The notes: a model not told the origin generated them from the letters alone. Positions 26,101 to 35,984 are shown, counted from the first letter of the stretch. The stretch is DNA of 64,000 nt from Haloarcula vallismortis ATCC 29715 (GCF_000337775.1 NZ_AOLQ01000069.1:462241-526240), one strand, 5' to 3'. Numbers and translations: made by a program.

Positions 26101-27048
26101 TCACTCTGTAACCGGACGGAGGTGCTCACAGTCCCCCGCGGAAACGACTTCAGTCCCTGATTCTGTCTCGACGACGAGCGCGCCCGGGAACTGGATGTCC
26201 ACAGCCTCGCCCTCTACGGGGCCTTCCGGCGTCTCGACCCGGACCTGTTTGCCCAGCGTCGTCGCGTACTCCCGCCACGCCTCGACGACCTGCCCTGTGT
26301 CCTGTCGCAATGCATCGAACTCTTCCAGCAGTCGTTGCGTGAACAGCCGTCGGTCGACCGGTTCGCCCCGCTCGGTCGAGAGGCTCGTCGGGGTCGCTTC
26401 GTCAGGCAAGTCCGCGGGGTCGACGTTTGCGTTGACGCCGATGCCCACGACAACCCACGAGACGCGGTCGGCTTCGCCTTCCATCTCGGTGAGGATGCCG
26501 ACCAGCTTGCGCTCTGCGTCGCCGTGGCGGACGAGCACGTCGTTGGGCCACTTGATACCGGCGTCGACGCCGGCCTCCCGGGCCGCCCGTGTCACCGCGA
26601 CGGCCGCCGCAAGCGTGAACACCGGCGCGTGAGCCATCGGCACGTCGGGCCGGAACAGCACCGAGAGCCAGACCCCGCCGCTGGGTGAGTGCCACTCGCG
26701 GTCGAGTCGGCCCCGCCCACCGGTCTGTTCGTCGGCCAGTACCACGGTCTCTGACGCGCCCTCCGCCGCAAGGTCCCGGGCTCGTGCGTTCGTACTCGGG
26801 ATGCTGTCGTGATACTCGACGGCGAAGGGTGCATCGAGGCCATATTCGACCGCGCTTGCCCCGAACTCCGGCACCGAACTGAGGACGTAGCCCGCATCGT
26901 CGCTTTGGATTTCGAACCCTTCCTCACGCAGGGCTTCGACGTGCTTCCAGACCGCGGAGCGGGAGATATCCAGTTCGGCAGCGATGGTTGGCCCCGAGAC
27001 GGGGCCGTCCGCCAGTGCGTCGAGCACCTGATGGCGCGTCTCGTTCAT
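26101..27048 (-). CDS. birA: Biotin-protein ligase with N-terminal HTH
   Basis: Started at MNETRHQVLDALADG (315 aa). An N-terminal helix-turn-helix (about 1-60, GPTIAAELDISRSAVWKHVE) precedes the catalytic domain with the ATP/biotin loop EQTGGRGRLDREWHSPSGG and KWPNDVLV, and a C-terminal SH3-like domain. It activates biotin to biotinyl-AMP and transfers it to the Lys of biotin carrier domains. It may also repress transcription, as in bacterial bifunctional BirA. It lies 81 bp downstream of pccA, whose C-terminus carries the only biotin acceptor seen in the window. Confidence 0.93.
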   Translation of the reverse strand: MNETRHQVLDALADGPVSGPTIAAELDISRSAVWKHVEALREEGFEIQSDDAGYVLSSVPEFGASAVEYGLDAPFAVEYHDSIPSTNARARDLAAEGASETVVLADEQTGGRGRLDREWHSPSGGVWLSVLFRPDVPMAHAPVFTLAAAVAVTRAAREAGVDAGIKWPNDVLVRHGDAERKLVGILTEMEGEADRVSWVVVGIGVNANVDPADLPDEATPTSLSTERGEPVDRRLFTQRLLEEFDALRQDTGQVVEAWREYATTLGKQVRVETPEGPVEGEAVDIQFPGALVVETESGTEVVSAGDCEHLRPVTE

Positions 27049-27129
27049 ATACGGGGCTTCGGCGGGCCGGAATAAAAGGCGTCTGTAGAAGCAGTGCAAA
27101 ACGAGGCGACGCGGGGGCCGCTCCAGCGA

Positions 27130-28974
27130 TCACCCAATCACGAACAGCAAGTCGCCCATGTCGACGGATTCGCCCTCGCTGACGGCCACGTCGTTGACAG
27201 TGCCGCCGCGTTCGGCGACGATGTCGTTTTCCATCTTCATCGCTTCGAGGACACACAGCACGTCGCCAGCCTCGACCTCGTCGCCTTCCTCGACGTTGAC
27301 CTCCAGAATCGTCCCCTGCATCTCCGCGGCGACTTCCTGCCCCTCGGCGGTGGAGGCACTGCCGCCGTCGCTGTCGGAACTACTGCCGCCCCGTGGCCGC
27401 TGTGGCTGGTTCCCGCCGTCGGCATCCACGTCGCCGACGTTGATGGGCGGTGCGCCACGCTCTTCGAGGTCGACCTGAAAGCGCTTGCCGTTGACCTCCA
27501 CGGTGAACTCCCGCTCGACGACTTCCTCGTCATCGTCGCCGTCGGACTCGGAGACGGTCCCCCACTTCTCCTGGGCCTCCTCGATGCGGGTGCGGTCGAG
27601 TTGCTCGTCGAGGTACTTCGTGGTGTGTGTGCCGCCGACGAACTTCTCGTCGGTGAGCATCAGGCGGTGGAACGGGACGACTGTCGGAATCCCCTCGATG
27701 TCGAAGTCCTTGAGCGCTCGTTTCCCGCGCTCGATACACTCCGCGCGGTCCTCACCGTAGGTGATGAGCTTCGCGATCATCGAGTCGTAGTCGGTGACGA
27801 GGTCATCGCCCTGCCGGAGCGCATCGTCGAGGCGGACGCCGATGCCGCCCGGTGGGTCGTAGGTATCGAGGCTGCCGCCAGTCGCGGGCGCGAAGTCGTC
27901 GGCGGCGTTCTCGGCGTTGATTCGGAACTCCATCGCGTGGCCCTCAATCTCCACGTCGTCCTGCTCGAAGGTTATCTCCTCGTCCATCGCCACCCGAAGT
28001 TGCGACTTGACGATGTCGATGCCGGTGATTTCCTCGGTGACGCAGTGCTCGACCTGAATGCGGGTGTTCACTTCGAGGAAGTAGAAGTTCGCGTCCTCAC
28101 CGAGCAGTTCGCCCTGCTCGCGGTCAGTGTCCTCTTCGACAAGGAACTCGACGGTCCCGGCGTTGTAGTAGTCCGATTCGCGGACGCCCCGGCGAGCGGC
28201 GTTGCCGATTTTCTCGCGGAGGGCGTCGTTTAGAGCCGGCGAGGGGCCTTCCTCGATGACCTTCTGGTGGCGTCGCTGCAGCGAACAGTCACGCTCACCC
28301 AGATGCCGGACGTTGCCGTGGTGGTCGGCGATGATCTGGACCTCGATGTGGCGGGGGTTCTCCAGATAGCGCTCGAGATACACCGAATCGTTCGAGAAGT
28401 ACGCTTCCCCCTCTCGCTTTGCGCTTTCGAGTTGCTCCTCGGCTTCCTCGGGGTCGTGGACGATTTTCATCCCGCGACCGCCGCCGCCGCCCTCGGCCTT
28501 GATAGCCACAGGGAAGCCGTTCTCCTCCCCAAACTCGACGACCTCCTCGGGGTCCTCGACCGGGTCGGTCGTCCCCGGAACGATGGGCACGTCGGCCGAC
28601 TGCATGATCTTGCGGGCCTTCGTCTTCTCTCCCAGTGCCTCCATCGACTCGCTTTCGGGCCCGACCCAGGTAATTCCATCCGCTTCTTGCACGCGCTCGG
28701 CGAAGTCGGCGTTCTCCGCGAGGAAGCCGTACCCCGGGTGGATGGCGTCGGCGTCGGCTCGCTTGGCCGCGTCGATAATCGCTTCTTGATCGAGATAGGA
28801 GTCTGCGGCACGGGCCGGGCCGACGTTGTACGCCTCGTCCGCGTACCGGACGTGGCCGGCGTGCTTGTCGGCGTCAGAGTAGACGGCCACTGTGCCGATG
28901 CCCAACTCCTCGCATGCGCGCATCACGCGCACCGCTATCTCCCCGCGATTAGCGACGAGCACCTTATCGAACAT
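27130..28974 (-). CDS. pccA: Acetyl-/propionyl-CoA carboxylase, biotin carboxylase plus biotin carrier subunit
   Basis: This 614-aa protein has a biotin carboxylase domain (about 1-450: [20 protein letters not shown], an ATP-grasp glycine loop [12 protein letters not shown], and the [20 protein letters not shown] active site). An acidic Gln/Pro/Ser-rich linker follows, then a biotinyl domain ending with EAMKMEND, in which K580 is the biotinylated residue. It carboxylates biotin using ATP and bicarbonate. With pccB it makes methylmalonyl-CoA (or malonyl-CoA); in haloarchaea the propionyl-CoA role is the better-established one. It has its own TATA element, separate from the upstream pccB-pccX pair. 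Confidence 0.92.
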   Translation of the reverse strand: MFDKVLVANRGEIAVRVMRACEELGIGTVAVYSDADKHAGHVRYADEAYNVGPARAADSYLDQEAIIDAAKRADADAIHPGYGFLAENADFAERVQEADGITWVGPESESMEALGEKTKARKIMQSADVPIVPGTTDPVEDPEEVVEFGEENGFPVAIKAEGGGGGRGMKIVHDPEEAEEQLESAKREGEAYFSNDSVYLERYLENPRHIEVQIIADHHGNVRHLGERDCSLQRRHQKVIEEGPSPALNDALREKIGNAARRGVRESDYYNAGTVEFLVEEDTDREQGELLGEDANFYFLEVNTRIQVEHCVTEEITGIDIVKSQLRVAMDEEITFEQDDVEIEGHAMEFRINAENAADDFAPATGGSLDTYDPPGGIGVRLDDALRQGDDLVTDYDSMIAKLITYGEDRAECIERGKRALKDFDIEGIPTVVPFHRLMLTDEKFVGGTHTTKYLDEQLDRTRIEEAQEKWGTVSESDGDDDEEVVEREFTVEVNGKRFQVDLEERGAPPINVGDVDADGGNQPQRPRGGSSSDSDGGSASTAEGQEVAAEMQGTILEVNVEEGDEVEAGDVLCVLEAMKMENDIVAERGGTVNDVAVSEGESVDMGDLLFVIG

Positions 28975-28998
28975 ACGCCCTCATACTGAGAGTCGGCC

Positions 28999-29007
28999 CA
29001 TAAAACT
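28999..29007 (-). promoter_or_regulatory. TATA element of pccA
   Basis: AGTTTTATG on the minus strand is centred about 29 bp before the pccA ATG. Another AT-rich candidate lies at 29032-29044. Either would allow pccA to be transcribed without pccB-pccX. Confidence 0.45.
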
Positions 29008-29115
29008 ATGCGCAGATAGCGGCCAATCTTACATATATAATCATGTTAGTGTGGGACATGCCCGCAAATCCAGTCAGGGCATCGCCGTTCAACTGACAGA
29101 AGAACCTGTTGGCGG

Positions 29116-29421
29116 TTAGAACCGTTCGGCGCGGCCGGCGGCGCTCCAGGGGTCCGTCGGCGCGTCCGAGCGGACCCGGACGGACCGTCGCTGCGTGGCC
29201 TCCACGCGCCCGGAGAAGGACCACTGCTTGCCGTCCCAGGAGTCACCGTCGTCCGCCGCTGCCGCCGCCGCGGCCGCTGCCGCCGCTCGCTGGCGGTCGG
29301 TGAGATGGGCCCCGACGGCGACGGCGATGGCGGCCGCTTCGTCTGCCGAAGCGTCGTCGAGCTGTGCGGCGATCTCCGCAATCAGTTCGGCGTCGACCGC
29401 CGAGTCAGTGTCAGCAGCCAT
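29116..29421 (-). CDS. pccX: Small carboxylase subunit PccX (acc operon protein)
   Basis: This 101-aa acidic protein begins [20 protein letters not shown]. It has an 11-residue Ala run in the middle and a C-terminal part ([18 protein letters not shown], then [20 protein letters not shown]). Position between pccB and pccA and this C-terminal pattern match the small subunit described for the haloarchaeal propionyl-CoA carboxylase (PccX of Haloferax mediterranei). There it is needed for activity. It starts 2 nt after the pccB stop. Confidence 0.8.
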   Translation of the reverse strand: MAADTDSAVDAELIAEIAAQLDDASADEAAAIAVAVGAHLTDRQRAAAAAAAAAAADDGDSWDGKQWSFSGRVEATQRRSVRVRSDAPTDPWSAAGRAERF

Positions 29422-29423
29422 CG

Positions 29424-30974
29424 TTACAGTGGGATGTTGCCGTGCTTGCGGTCGGGCTGGTCTTTGCGTTTCCCCCGGAGGAGGTCCAGGTCGTCGATGA
29501 GCCGCGGCCGGGTCTCCTGTGGTTCGATGACGTCGTCGACGAAACCGCGCTCGGCCGCCGTGTAGGGGTTGGCAAAGGCGTCGCGGTATTCGTCGATGAG
29601 CTGCTGCCGTCGGGCCTCCACGTCGTCGGCGTCTTCCAGTTCGTCGTCGTAGAGGACGTTCACCGCGCCCTGTGGCCCCATCACGGCGATTTCGGCGGTT
29701 GGCCAGGCGTAGTTCATGTCCGCGCCGATGTGTTTCGACGCCATCACGTCGTAGGCTCCGCCGTACGCCTTTCGTGTGATGACGGTCACCAGTGGAACGG
29801 TGGCCTCGGAGTAGGCGTACAGGAGCTTCGCGCCGTGGTTGATAATGGCATTTGTCTCCTGATCCTTGCCGGGCATGAACCCCGGCACATCGACGAAGGT
29901 GAGAATCGGGATGTTGAACGCGTCACAGAAGCGGACGAACCGCGCACCCTTCCGCGAGGCGTTGATGTCAAGCGTCCCGGCGTTGACCCGCGGCTGGTTG
30001 CCGACGACGCCGACGCTGTGGCCGTCCATGCGGGCGAACCCGATGACGATGTTGCGCGCGAAGTCCTCGGCGACCTCGAAGAAGGAGTCCTCGTCGACGA
30101 TGCGCCCCACGACATCCGTCATGTCATAGGGTTTCTGCGGGGCATCGGGGACAGCCGTCTTCAACTCTTCATCACGGCGCTCAGGGTCGTCCCAGGGCTC
30201 GACCCGCGGCGGGTCCTCCACATTGTTCTGGGGGAGATACGACAGCAGGTAGCGGATGTCGTCCATCGCCTCCTTCTCGTCGGCGGCCGTGAAGTGGGCC
30301 ACGCCGGACTCGGAGGCGTGGGTCTTTGCCCCGCCGAGTTCGTCGAAGCCGACCTCCTCGCCGGTCACCGTCTCGATGACGTCGGGGCCGGTGATGAACA
30401 TGTGGCTGGTCTCCTCGACCATGTAGATGAAGTCCGTGATCGAGGGGGAGTACACCGCGCCGCCGGCACACGGCCCCATGATCGCTGAGATCTGCGGGAC
30501 GACGCCGCTAGCCTGTTGATTGCGGTGGAAGATGTCGGCATAGCCCGCCAGCGAGTCGATCCCCTCCTGGATTCGCGCGCCGGCGGAGTCATTCAGGCCG
30601 ATGATGGGTGCGCCCGTCTCGATGGCCTTGTCCATCACCTTACAGACCTTCTGTGCGAACGCCTCGCCCAGCGACCCGCCAAAGACGGTGAAATCGTGGG
30701 CGAAGACGTACACCTGACGGCCGTCGACTTTCCCATAGCCGACGACGACGCCGTCGCCGGGTACCTTCTTCTCGGCCATGTCGAAGTTCGTCGAGCGGTG
30801 TTCCCGAAGCGAGTCGATCTCGACGAAGGTGCCGTCGTCGAGGAAGTAATCGATGCGCTCACGAGCGGTGAGCTTCCCGCGGTCGTGCTGGGCCTCGATT
30901 CGTTCCTCGCCACCGCCCCGCTCGGCTTCGGCTTTTCGTTCTCGAAGGTCCTCGACACGGTCATCGTGACTCAC
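29424..30974 (-). CDS. pccB: Acetyl-/propionyl-CoA carboxylase, carboxyltransferase subunit
   Basis: This 516-aa protein of the crotonase-like carboxyltransferase family has an N-terminal half with [20 protein letters not shown] and [20 protein letters not shown]. The C-terminal half has [14 protein letters not shown] and [16 protein letters not shown], with conserved oxyanion-hole glycines. It transfers carboxyl from biotin to propionyl-CoA or acetyl-CoA. First gene of the pccB-pccX pair; pccA and birA follow on the same strand. The pathway leads through methylmalonyl-CoA to succinyl-CoA and competes with propionyl-CoA use in PHBV synthesis. Confidence 0.93.
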   Translation of the reverse strand: MSHDDRVEDLRERKAEAERGGGEERIEAQHDRGKLTARERIDYFLDDGTFVEIDSLREHRSTNFDMAEKKVPGDGVVVGYGKVDGRQVYVFAHDFTVFGGSLGEAFAQKVCKVMDKAIETGAPIIGLNDSAGARIQEGIDSLAGYADIFHRNQQASGVVPQISAIMGPCAGGAVYSPSITDFIYMVEETSHMFITGPDVIETVTGEEVGFDELGGAKTHASESGVAHFTAADEKEAMDDIRYLLSYLPQNNVEDPPRVEPWDDPERRDEELKTAVPDAPQKPYDMTDVVGRIVDEDSFFEVAEDFARNIVIGFARMDGHSVGVVGNQPRVNAGTLDINASRKGARFVRFCDAFNIPILTFVDVPGFMPGKDQETNAIINHGAKLLYAYSEATVPLVTVITRKAYGGAYDVMASKHIGADMNYAWPTAEIAVMGPQGAVNVLYDDELEDADDVEARRQQLIDEYRDAFANPYTAAERGFVDDVIEPQETRPRLIDDLDLLRGKRKDQPDRKHGNIPL

Positions 30975-31115
30975 GCGATATCACTTCTCCCGGACCGGAG
31001 CATATCCGACTCCTTGCGGGCATCCGAGAAAAGCGTTATCAAACTTAACCATTATTTTCCGTATTCGGTGGCCGAAACCGGCGGAGTTTTGAGCGATGGC
31101 CTGTTGAGTCCGCGC

Positions 31116-31739
31116 GTGAAGAACGTCACGGCCCGCCAGCACAACCCCTTCGGCTTTGACGCCCCGTGTGAGCCGTTCGTACCGGGGTACGGCGACGCCA
31201 ACGCCCACTTCCACGTCATCGGTGACCACCCGGGCGTCCACGGTGGGGAAACGTCTGGCATCCCATTTACCGACAATCCCGCGGGCGAACGTCTCCAGCG
31301 GGCCCTCGTCGAGGCCGGACTGCTCATCGAAGCCGGCACGCCGCCGACCGTCGAAAAGACGTACCTGTCGTATCTGTACATGTGCGGCGGTGACCCGCCG
31401 ACAGACGCGGACTACGACGAGCTTGAACCGCTGTTCGACACAGAACTCCGGGCCATCACCGCCCACGTACTCCTACCCGTCGGCGAGCGCGCCACGCGAC
31501 ACGTGTTCGCGAACACGACATCGGAGCCGACCGAGTCGATAGACATGGCCGCGCGCCACGCCACGGAAGTCGTCGGCAGCGGCTGGCTCGTCTACCCCAT
31601 CAAAGAGCCCGCAGAATGGACTGACGACGATGCAGACGCTCTCGTCGACGCGCTGACGGCGCTGTTGGAAACGGACTATCGCCGCGAAGCGGACCTCGGG
31701 CGGTTCCTGCCGAACGACGACCCGTATCTGGTCCGGTAG
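31116..31739 (+). CDS. Uracil-DNA glycosylase superfamily protein (haloarchaeal type)
   Basis: The start is taken at the GTG giving MKNVTARQHNPFG (207 aa); upstream in-frame sequence looks non-coding and contains an AT-rich promoter region. The N-terminal segment GYGDANAHFHVIGDHPGVHG resembles UDG motif A of family 4/5 enzymes, with conserved Gly-Asp/Pro-Gly. The middle segment AHVLLPVGERATRHVF matches the family's 'VGxxA' helix, which normally follows the NPxxPP-like region. I infer a DNA repair glycosylase or a paralogue with another role. The catalytic Asp/Glu is not certain. It is divergent from pccB. Confidence 0.65.
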   Translation: MKNVTARQHNPFGFDAPCEPFVPGYGDANAHFHVIGDHPGVHGGETSGIPFTDNPAGERLQRALVEAGLLIEAGTPPTVEKTYLSYLYMCGGDPPTDADYDELEPLFDTELRAITAHVLLPVGERATRHVFANTTSEPTESIDMAARHATEVVGSGWLVYPIKEPAEWTDDDADALVDALTALLETDYRREADLGRFLPNDDPYLVR

Positions 31740-31784
31740 CGGCTCGAATGACTCGTACACGGCTCCGACAATCAAAAACAGTAG

Positions 31785-32576
31785 TTACAGCGACCACCCA
31801 TCCGAGAGCGGCTCTGCGGACGCCCAGTAGTTGTCGAACGTCTCGATAGCCCACTCACGGACGGCTGGGGCAGTGGATTCGAGCGACGCCTGTAGCACCC
31901 CGTTGTCGTCCCGCAACAGCAGATGTACCACGTCGTCGGCAATCATCACGGCCAACGGTACGCCGTCGCTCCAGACCCGGACCGACGCGTCTGGTTCGGC
32001 ACGCAGCGAATCGAGCCGGTCCCGGAGCCGGTCGTCTGCTGCCAGTGCGTCTATTGCGCTCGGCGAGAACACGCCCGAGAACCGCTGTTCGCCGGCGCCG
32101 ACCCGCTCCTGCACGACCCGGATGGCCTGGTCATTAAACGCGTGGGAGAACGTCCTGACCTCACCGGCGTCTCGGAGGAGGTCAAGCAGCCGCTGGACCG
32201 GCGCGTTCGGGCGCGTCTGGCTCGGGACAGTTATCGTCGCGTCGGCCAGGTGTTGCAGGTCGAAATCCATCGCATCGGTCGGGAGATACTGGACGATGTC
32301 GCGCAGTCGCTGCTCGGTTTCGAGGCTGTCGACTAGGTCGGTGAACCCGTCAGCGACGATGCGGCCCGTCGCCGTCGCGACGTACCCGCCGCCCGTTCGG
32401 CGGATCCACGACCGCTCTTCGAAGTCGGCGATAATACGCCCGAGCGTCGCCTGTGACGCACCAGTTTCGGCCGCGAGGTCCCCGCGCGAGTGGGGCCCTG
32501 CCGCCAGAAGACGTAACACCTCGACCCGGTTCGACGAGAGCGCGAGGAACTCGATCTCTTCGAGCGCCGATTCCAT
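31785..32576 (-). CDS. Winged-helix transcriptional regulator, FilR1-like
   Basis: This 263-aa protein has an N-terminal winged helix (about 10-75: LSSNRVEVLRLLAAGPHSRG, ETGASQATLGRIIADFEERS, WIRRTGGGYVATATG). The C-terminal domain (about 120-255) matches the regulatory domain of methanogen FilR1-type haloarchaeal regulators (FSPSAIDALAADDRL). It probably binds a ligand or responds to a signal. It is divergent from the EamA permease gene with a 224-bp gap, so that gene is a likely target. Confidence 0.8.
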   Translation of the reverse strand: MESALEEIEFLALSSNRVEVLRLLAAGPHSRGDLAAETGASQATLGRIIADFEERSWIRRTGGGYVATATGRIVADGFTDLVDSLETEQRLRDIVQYLPTDAMDFDLQHLADATITVPSQTRPNAPVQRLLDLLRDAGEVRTFSHAFNDQAIRVVQERVGAGEQRFSGVFSPSAIDALAADDRLRDRLDSLRAEPDASVRVWSDGVPLAVMIADDVVHLLLRDDNGVLQASLESTAPAVREWAIETFDNYWASAEPLSDGWSL

Positions 32577-32800
32577 ACCGCTGCATTGTGGGTTCCGTGC
32601 TAAAGCACTTTCGTACCGTGAAATAATTTCATACCGTGAATATCCCCCACGGGTATTCAGTCGTTTCGCGTTATGTAAGATTTTCTAAACGGGCCTATAA
32701 ACCCCGATACCCTACGATAGAGTACGATGACTCAGGTTTTTCCACGTGCTCTCTCTGTCGGTTGTGGCGCTATTTCAGAAAATCTATACGAGGTGGTGGC

Positions 32801-33781
32801 ATGATTTCGCGCCGAACGTTCGCCCTCGCTGCCGTTGCCAGTGTCCTGCTCGGCGGGACCTTCGTCGGCGCGAAGGCCGGGCTGTCGTACCTCCCGCCGC
32901 TTCTGTTCGTCGCTCTGCGGTTCGATATCGCCGCCGTCGTGCTCCTCGGCTATGTCGCCGTGACGCGGTCCCGGGACGAACTGCTCCCGCGAACCCGTGG
33001 CGACGTGCTGGCGATCCTCTCGACGGGCCTGTTCGCGCTCGGCCTCGCAAACGCGCTGATATTCGTGGGCCAGCAGTCCGCTACCAGTGCGGTCGCCGCT
33101 ATCATCTTCAGTCTCAATCCGATACTAACGCCGGTGTTCGCCGCTCTCCTGCTCTCCGATGAGCAGCTTTCGGCCCGCGGCGGTCTCGGCATGGTTATCG
33201 GCCTGCTCGGCGTCGGCCTCGTCGTCAGCCCCGACCCGGCGATGCTCCTGAGCGGGGGCATCGGCAAGCTCATCCTGTTCGCTGGCGCGACCAGCGCGGC
33301 GCTGGGCAGTGTCCTCATCCGCTGGTCCGGCGGCGGTCTGTCGAGCACGGTCCGGACCGCGTGGGCGCTGCCCGTCGCCGCCGCGCTCTCGCACGCACTG
33401 AGCATCGGCATGGGCGAGTCGGCCGCCACGGCAGTCTGGTCTCCGACCGCGATAGCGGCTCTGCTGTACGTCGGAATCTTCGCTGGCGCAATCGCATACA
33501 TCGCCTACTTCGGCCTGCTCGATGCTACCGGAGCAATTCAGGCCAACCTCATCTTCTACGTGGTCCCCGTCGTGTCGACGCTCGGTGGGTGGGCTGTACT
33601 CGGCGAGGCGATTACCCCGACCGCAGTGGCGGGCTTCCTGACTATCTTCACGGGGTTCGTGGTACTCGGCAGCGAATCTGTCGACATCCGCGAAGTACTT
33701 GCGGGTACCACCGACGAGACTGACACTGTGTCCGAGAGCCTCGGCATTGCGGACGAACCGCGCGGGTTCGAGTCCGACTGA
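32801..33781 (+). CDS. EamA family (drug/metabolite) transporter
   Basis: Started at MISRRTFALAAVASVLLGGT (326 aa); upstream codons in frame read as intergenic sequence. Ten membrane helices form two EamA repeats. The first has the motif AGLSYLPPLLFVALRFDIAA; the second ends AYIAYFGLLDATGAIQANLI and LGEAITPTAVAGF. The C-terminus is a short acidic tail. The family exports amino acids, purines or other metabolites; the substrate is unknown. The divergent FilR1-like regulator may control it. Confidence 0.88.
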   Translation: MISRRTFALAAVASVLLGGTFVGAKAGLSYLPPLLFVALRFDIAAVVLLGYVAVTRSRDELLPRTRGDVLAILSTGLFALGLANALIFVGQQSATSAVAAIIFSLNPILTPVFAALLLSDEQLSARGGLGMVIGLLGVGLVVSPDPAMLLSGGIGKLILFAGATSAALGSVLIRWSGGGLSSTVRTAWALPVAAALSHALSIGMGESAATAVWSPTAIAALLYVGIFAGAIAYIAYFGLLDATGAIQANLIFYVVPVVSTLGGWAVLGEAITPTAVAGFLTIFTGFVVLGSESVDIREVLAGTTDETDTVSESLGIADEPRGFESD

Positions 33782-33880
33782 GACGGTCTACTATGGTGTC
33801 ATAGCCCGTTACCGCTGACACCTACGACAGTCAGTATGCACAGCTGTCTGAAACGCACGGCGAATCGGAAATTAACACAT

Positions 33881-33886
33881 ATATCT
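33881..33886 (+). promoter_or_regulatory. TATA element of the TFS-like gene
   Basis: ATATAT lies 27 bp (centre to start) before the ATG at 33911, as expected for a leaderless gene. This supports the short start at MQFCDEC. Confidence 0.5.
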
Positions 33887-33910
33887 GACAACCGTGTACC
33901 CACAGTTTAT

Positions 33911-34228
33911 ATGCAATTCTGTGACGAGTGTGGTTCGATGATGCACACGGAGGGCGACACGTGGCTGTGTCGCTCCTGTGAAAACGAGGAGTCGCGAGAC
34001 TCGCAAGCGGAAGCGGCGATGGCGATTCAGGATGGACAGCGCGATGACGGGGCACCCGCCGTGGCCGACGCGACCCAGGATTCGACCGAAACGACACAGG
34101 AGCCCTGCCCAGCGGCCGACTGCGATAGCGACCGGGCCTACTACGAGATGCTGCCGAAACCGGGCGGCTCCTACGAGGTACGGCTGTTCACCTGTACCGA
34201 GTGTGGCCACAAGTGGCGCGAGACCTGA
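33911..34228 (+). CDS. TFS-like transcription factor (RPB9/TFIIS zinc-ribbon) lacking the catalytic acidic pair
   Basis: The 105-aa protein has two zinc ribbons: C4/C7/C20/C23 (MQFCDECGSMMHTEGD, WLCRSC) and C66/C71/C95/C98 (the last in FTCTECGHKWRE). This is the architecture of archaeal transcript-cleavage factor TFS. In TFS the hairpin between the C-terminal cysteine pairs contains an Asp-Glu that reaches the RNA polymerase active site. Here that hairpin reads LPKPGGSYEV, and the DE positions are Gly-Ser. The N-terminal ribbon is typical. It may be a non-cleaving paralogue, an RPB9-like core subunit, or an inhibitor. Its own promoter drives it. Confidence 0.85.
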   Translation: MQFCDECGSMMHTEGDTWLCRSCENEESRDSQAEAAMAIQDGQRDDGAPAVADATQDSTETTQEPCPAADCDSDRAYYEMLPKPGGSYEVRLFTCTECGHKWRET

Positions 34229-34423
34229 CTCCCGTAACCCGAACCACGTAGTGTCCTGCTAGACAGTGTGTTTCGACTGTCAGCTCTGAAAGGTACCGTG
34301 AAATGCTGTCTGAGTACTTATCAGACTATGTAACTACTTCTCGCGACGGCTGTCTACACCGGTCGGTCAGCAAAGCTGCGGCAAAGGCGGTCCGAATCCG
34401 CGAGAAACCGATGGCCGCGTCGC

Positions 34424-35761
34424 TTATATCGGCGGGATAATCGCGGGGTCTTCGGCGAGGAACAGCGTCTGCAGCCCGAGAGCCAGCGTCAGGATGACGC
34501 CGAGGATGACCACCGTTCGGACCATCCAGAGCCAGGCCGGGCCGAACGCTCGAAGCCCACCCGTCCCCTGTCGGAGCTCGGCAACCGCGTTGGAGGAGAG
34601 AACCCAGCCGACGAACACTAGGATGAGCAGCACCGACAGCGGGAGGAACAGCTTGTACGCGAGCGTGTCGAACCAGCCGAACCACGCCAGGTCCCAGGCC
34701 GACGGAAATCCGAGAACGAACAGCACAGCCCCGAGCATCGCCGACAGTGACACGCGCGAGTATGACGTGTTGTCGACACCGTAGGAGACTGCAACTTCGA
34801 GCAGGCTGATGGCGGATGAAATTGCGGCGATGAGGACAACGCCGAAGAACACGACACCGAGGAGTCGCCCGCCGGGGAGCTGCGGGAACGCCGACGCCAT
34901 CGCGACGAAGATGGCGGACGGGCCGCTGGTGTCGGGGCTGATGTTGATGGCGAAGAGAATCGGGAACACGACGAGCCCGGCCAGCACACCGACGAGTGTG
35001 TTCGTCACGACGATGATGCCGCCATCGACCGGGAGGCTCTCGTCGTCACCGATGTACGAGGAGTAGGTGATCATGGCTGCCATCCCCAGCGAGAGGGTGA
35101 AAAACGCCTGTCCAACTGCGAACGGAATCAGGTCGCCAGCGTTCGCCGCCAGCGTGGAGAAGTCCGGTGAGAGGAAGTAGCTGTAGCCAGCTCCCGCTCC
35201 CTCAAGCGTGGTAACCCAGGCCGCCATCCCGACCATGATGATGACGATGCTGGGGACCATCACTTTCGTTGCTTTCTCGATACCGTCTTCGACACCCACC
35301 GCGACGATACCGACACAGATCAGCAGGAACAGTGCCTGTCCGACGACAGCTTCCGGTCCGCTGGAGATGGCACCGAAGTATTCCGCGGAGTTTCCGAAGT
35401 ATGCGCCCGTCGCGCTACCGAGGATATACCGCATGACCCACCCTCCGACGACGTTGTAGTACGAGAGAATCCAGAACCCGGTAAAGACGCCCAGGCCACC
35501 GACGACCCGCCACTGCTTGAATCCGAGTTCTGCGAACGCGTCGACGGCATTACGGTTCGTTCGCCGTCCGATGATGAACTCTGCCAGCATTGCCGGGAAG
35601 CCGATGAGCAACACGGCGATGAGATAGAAGACGAGGAACACTGCGCCGCCGTTTGTCGCGGTCTTGAACGGGAACTGCCAGATGTTTCCCAGGCCGACTG
35701 CGCTACCGATTGCTGCGAGAATGAACCCGAGCCGTGAGGCCCACGTTTCTCTGTCACTCAT
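34424..35761 (-). CDS. Neurotransmitter:sodium symporter (NSS/SNF) family transporter
   Basis: This 445-aa protein has 11-12 membrane helices and the NSS TM1 motif AIGSAVGLGNIWQFPFKTAT. LeuT-like transporters have Arg at the first extracellular gate (LeuT R30); here the residue is Gln (Q29). Na+-site regions in TM1 and TM8-like segments (SAISLLEVAVSYGVDN) are recognisable. It imports an amino acid or osmolyte with Na+; the substrate is unknown. A strong TATA element lies at 35787-35794. Confidence 0.9.
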   Translation of the reverse strand: MSDRETWASRLGFILAAIGSAVGLGNIWQFPFKTATNGGAVFLVFYLIAVLLIGFPAMLAEFIIGRRTNRNAVDAFAELGFKQWRVVGGLGVFTGFWILSYYNVVGGWVMRYILGSATGAYFGNSAEYFGAISSGPEAVVGQALFLLICVGIVAVGVEDGIEKATKVMVPSIVIIMVGMAAWVTTLEGAGAGYSYFLSPDFSTLAANAGDLIPFAVGQAFFTLSLGMAAMITYSSYIGDDESLPVDGGIIVVTNTLVGVLAGLVVFPILFAINISPDTSGPSAIFVAMASAFPQLPGGRLLGVVFFGVVLIAAISSAISLLEVAVSYGVDNTSYSRVSLSAMLGAVLFVLGFPSAWDLAWFGWFDTLAYKLFLPLSVLLILVFVGWVLSSNAVAELRQGTGGLRAFGPAWLWMVRTVVILGVILTLALGLQTLFLAEDPAIIPPI

Positions 35762-35786
35762 TGTGATGCCGCATATTCTTTTGGGG

Positions 35787-35794
35787 TATAAAAA
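35787..35794 (-). promoter_or_regulatory. TATA element of the NSS transporter
   Basis: TTTTTATA on the minus strand, centred about 29 bp before the ATG at 35761. This is a strong archaeal TATA match. Confidence 0.55.
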
Positions 35795-35984
35795 CCACCA
35801 TGATTCGAGCTCGCAACACCACCCCGTAATATAAATACAAAGACATTATTTGCGAAGCCAGACAGTAGCCGAAATCTCCGCACTGCTACCCCTTTGCCGC
35901 CGGTTCCTGACAGCACGGATATGTGAATACGAGAGACATGAGGCTATGGCCCAGCGGCAGGCAGACCAGACACAGCCAACAGTC

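Noticed and set aside
27094..28989. Long plus-strand frames across pccA
   Set aside because: Antisense shadow frames of a highly GC-biased gene; the minus strand carries full biotin carboxylase motifs.
30516..31115. Long upstream extension of the UDG-like gene
   Set aside because: It reads antisense through pccB and then through promoter-like AT-rich DNA; the family pattern begins at the GTG at 31116.
34303..34440. 45-codon frame (MLSEYLSDYVTTSRDG start) overlapping the end of the NSS gene
   Set aside because: No promoter at the right distance, composition ordinary, and it runs 17 nt into the transporter gene on the other strand.
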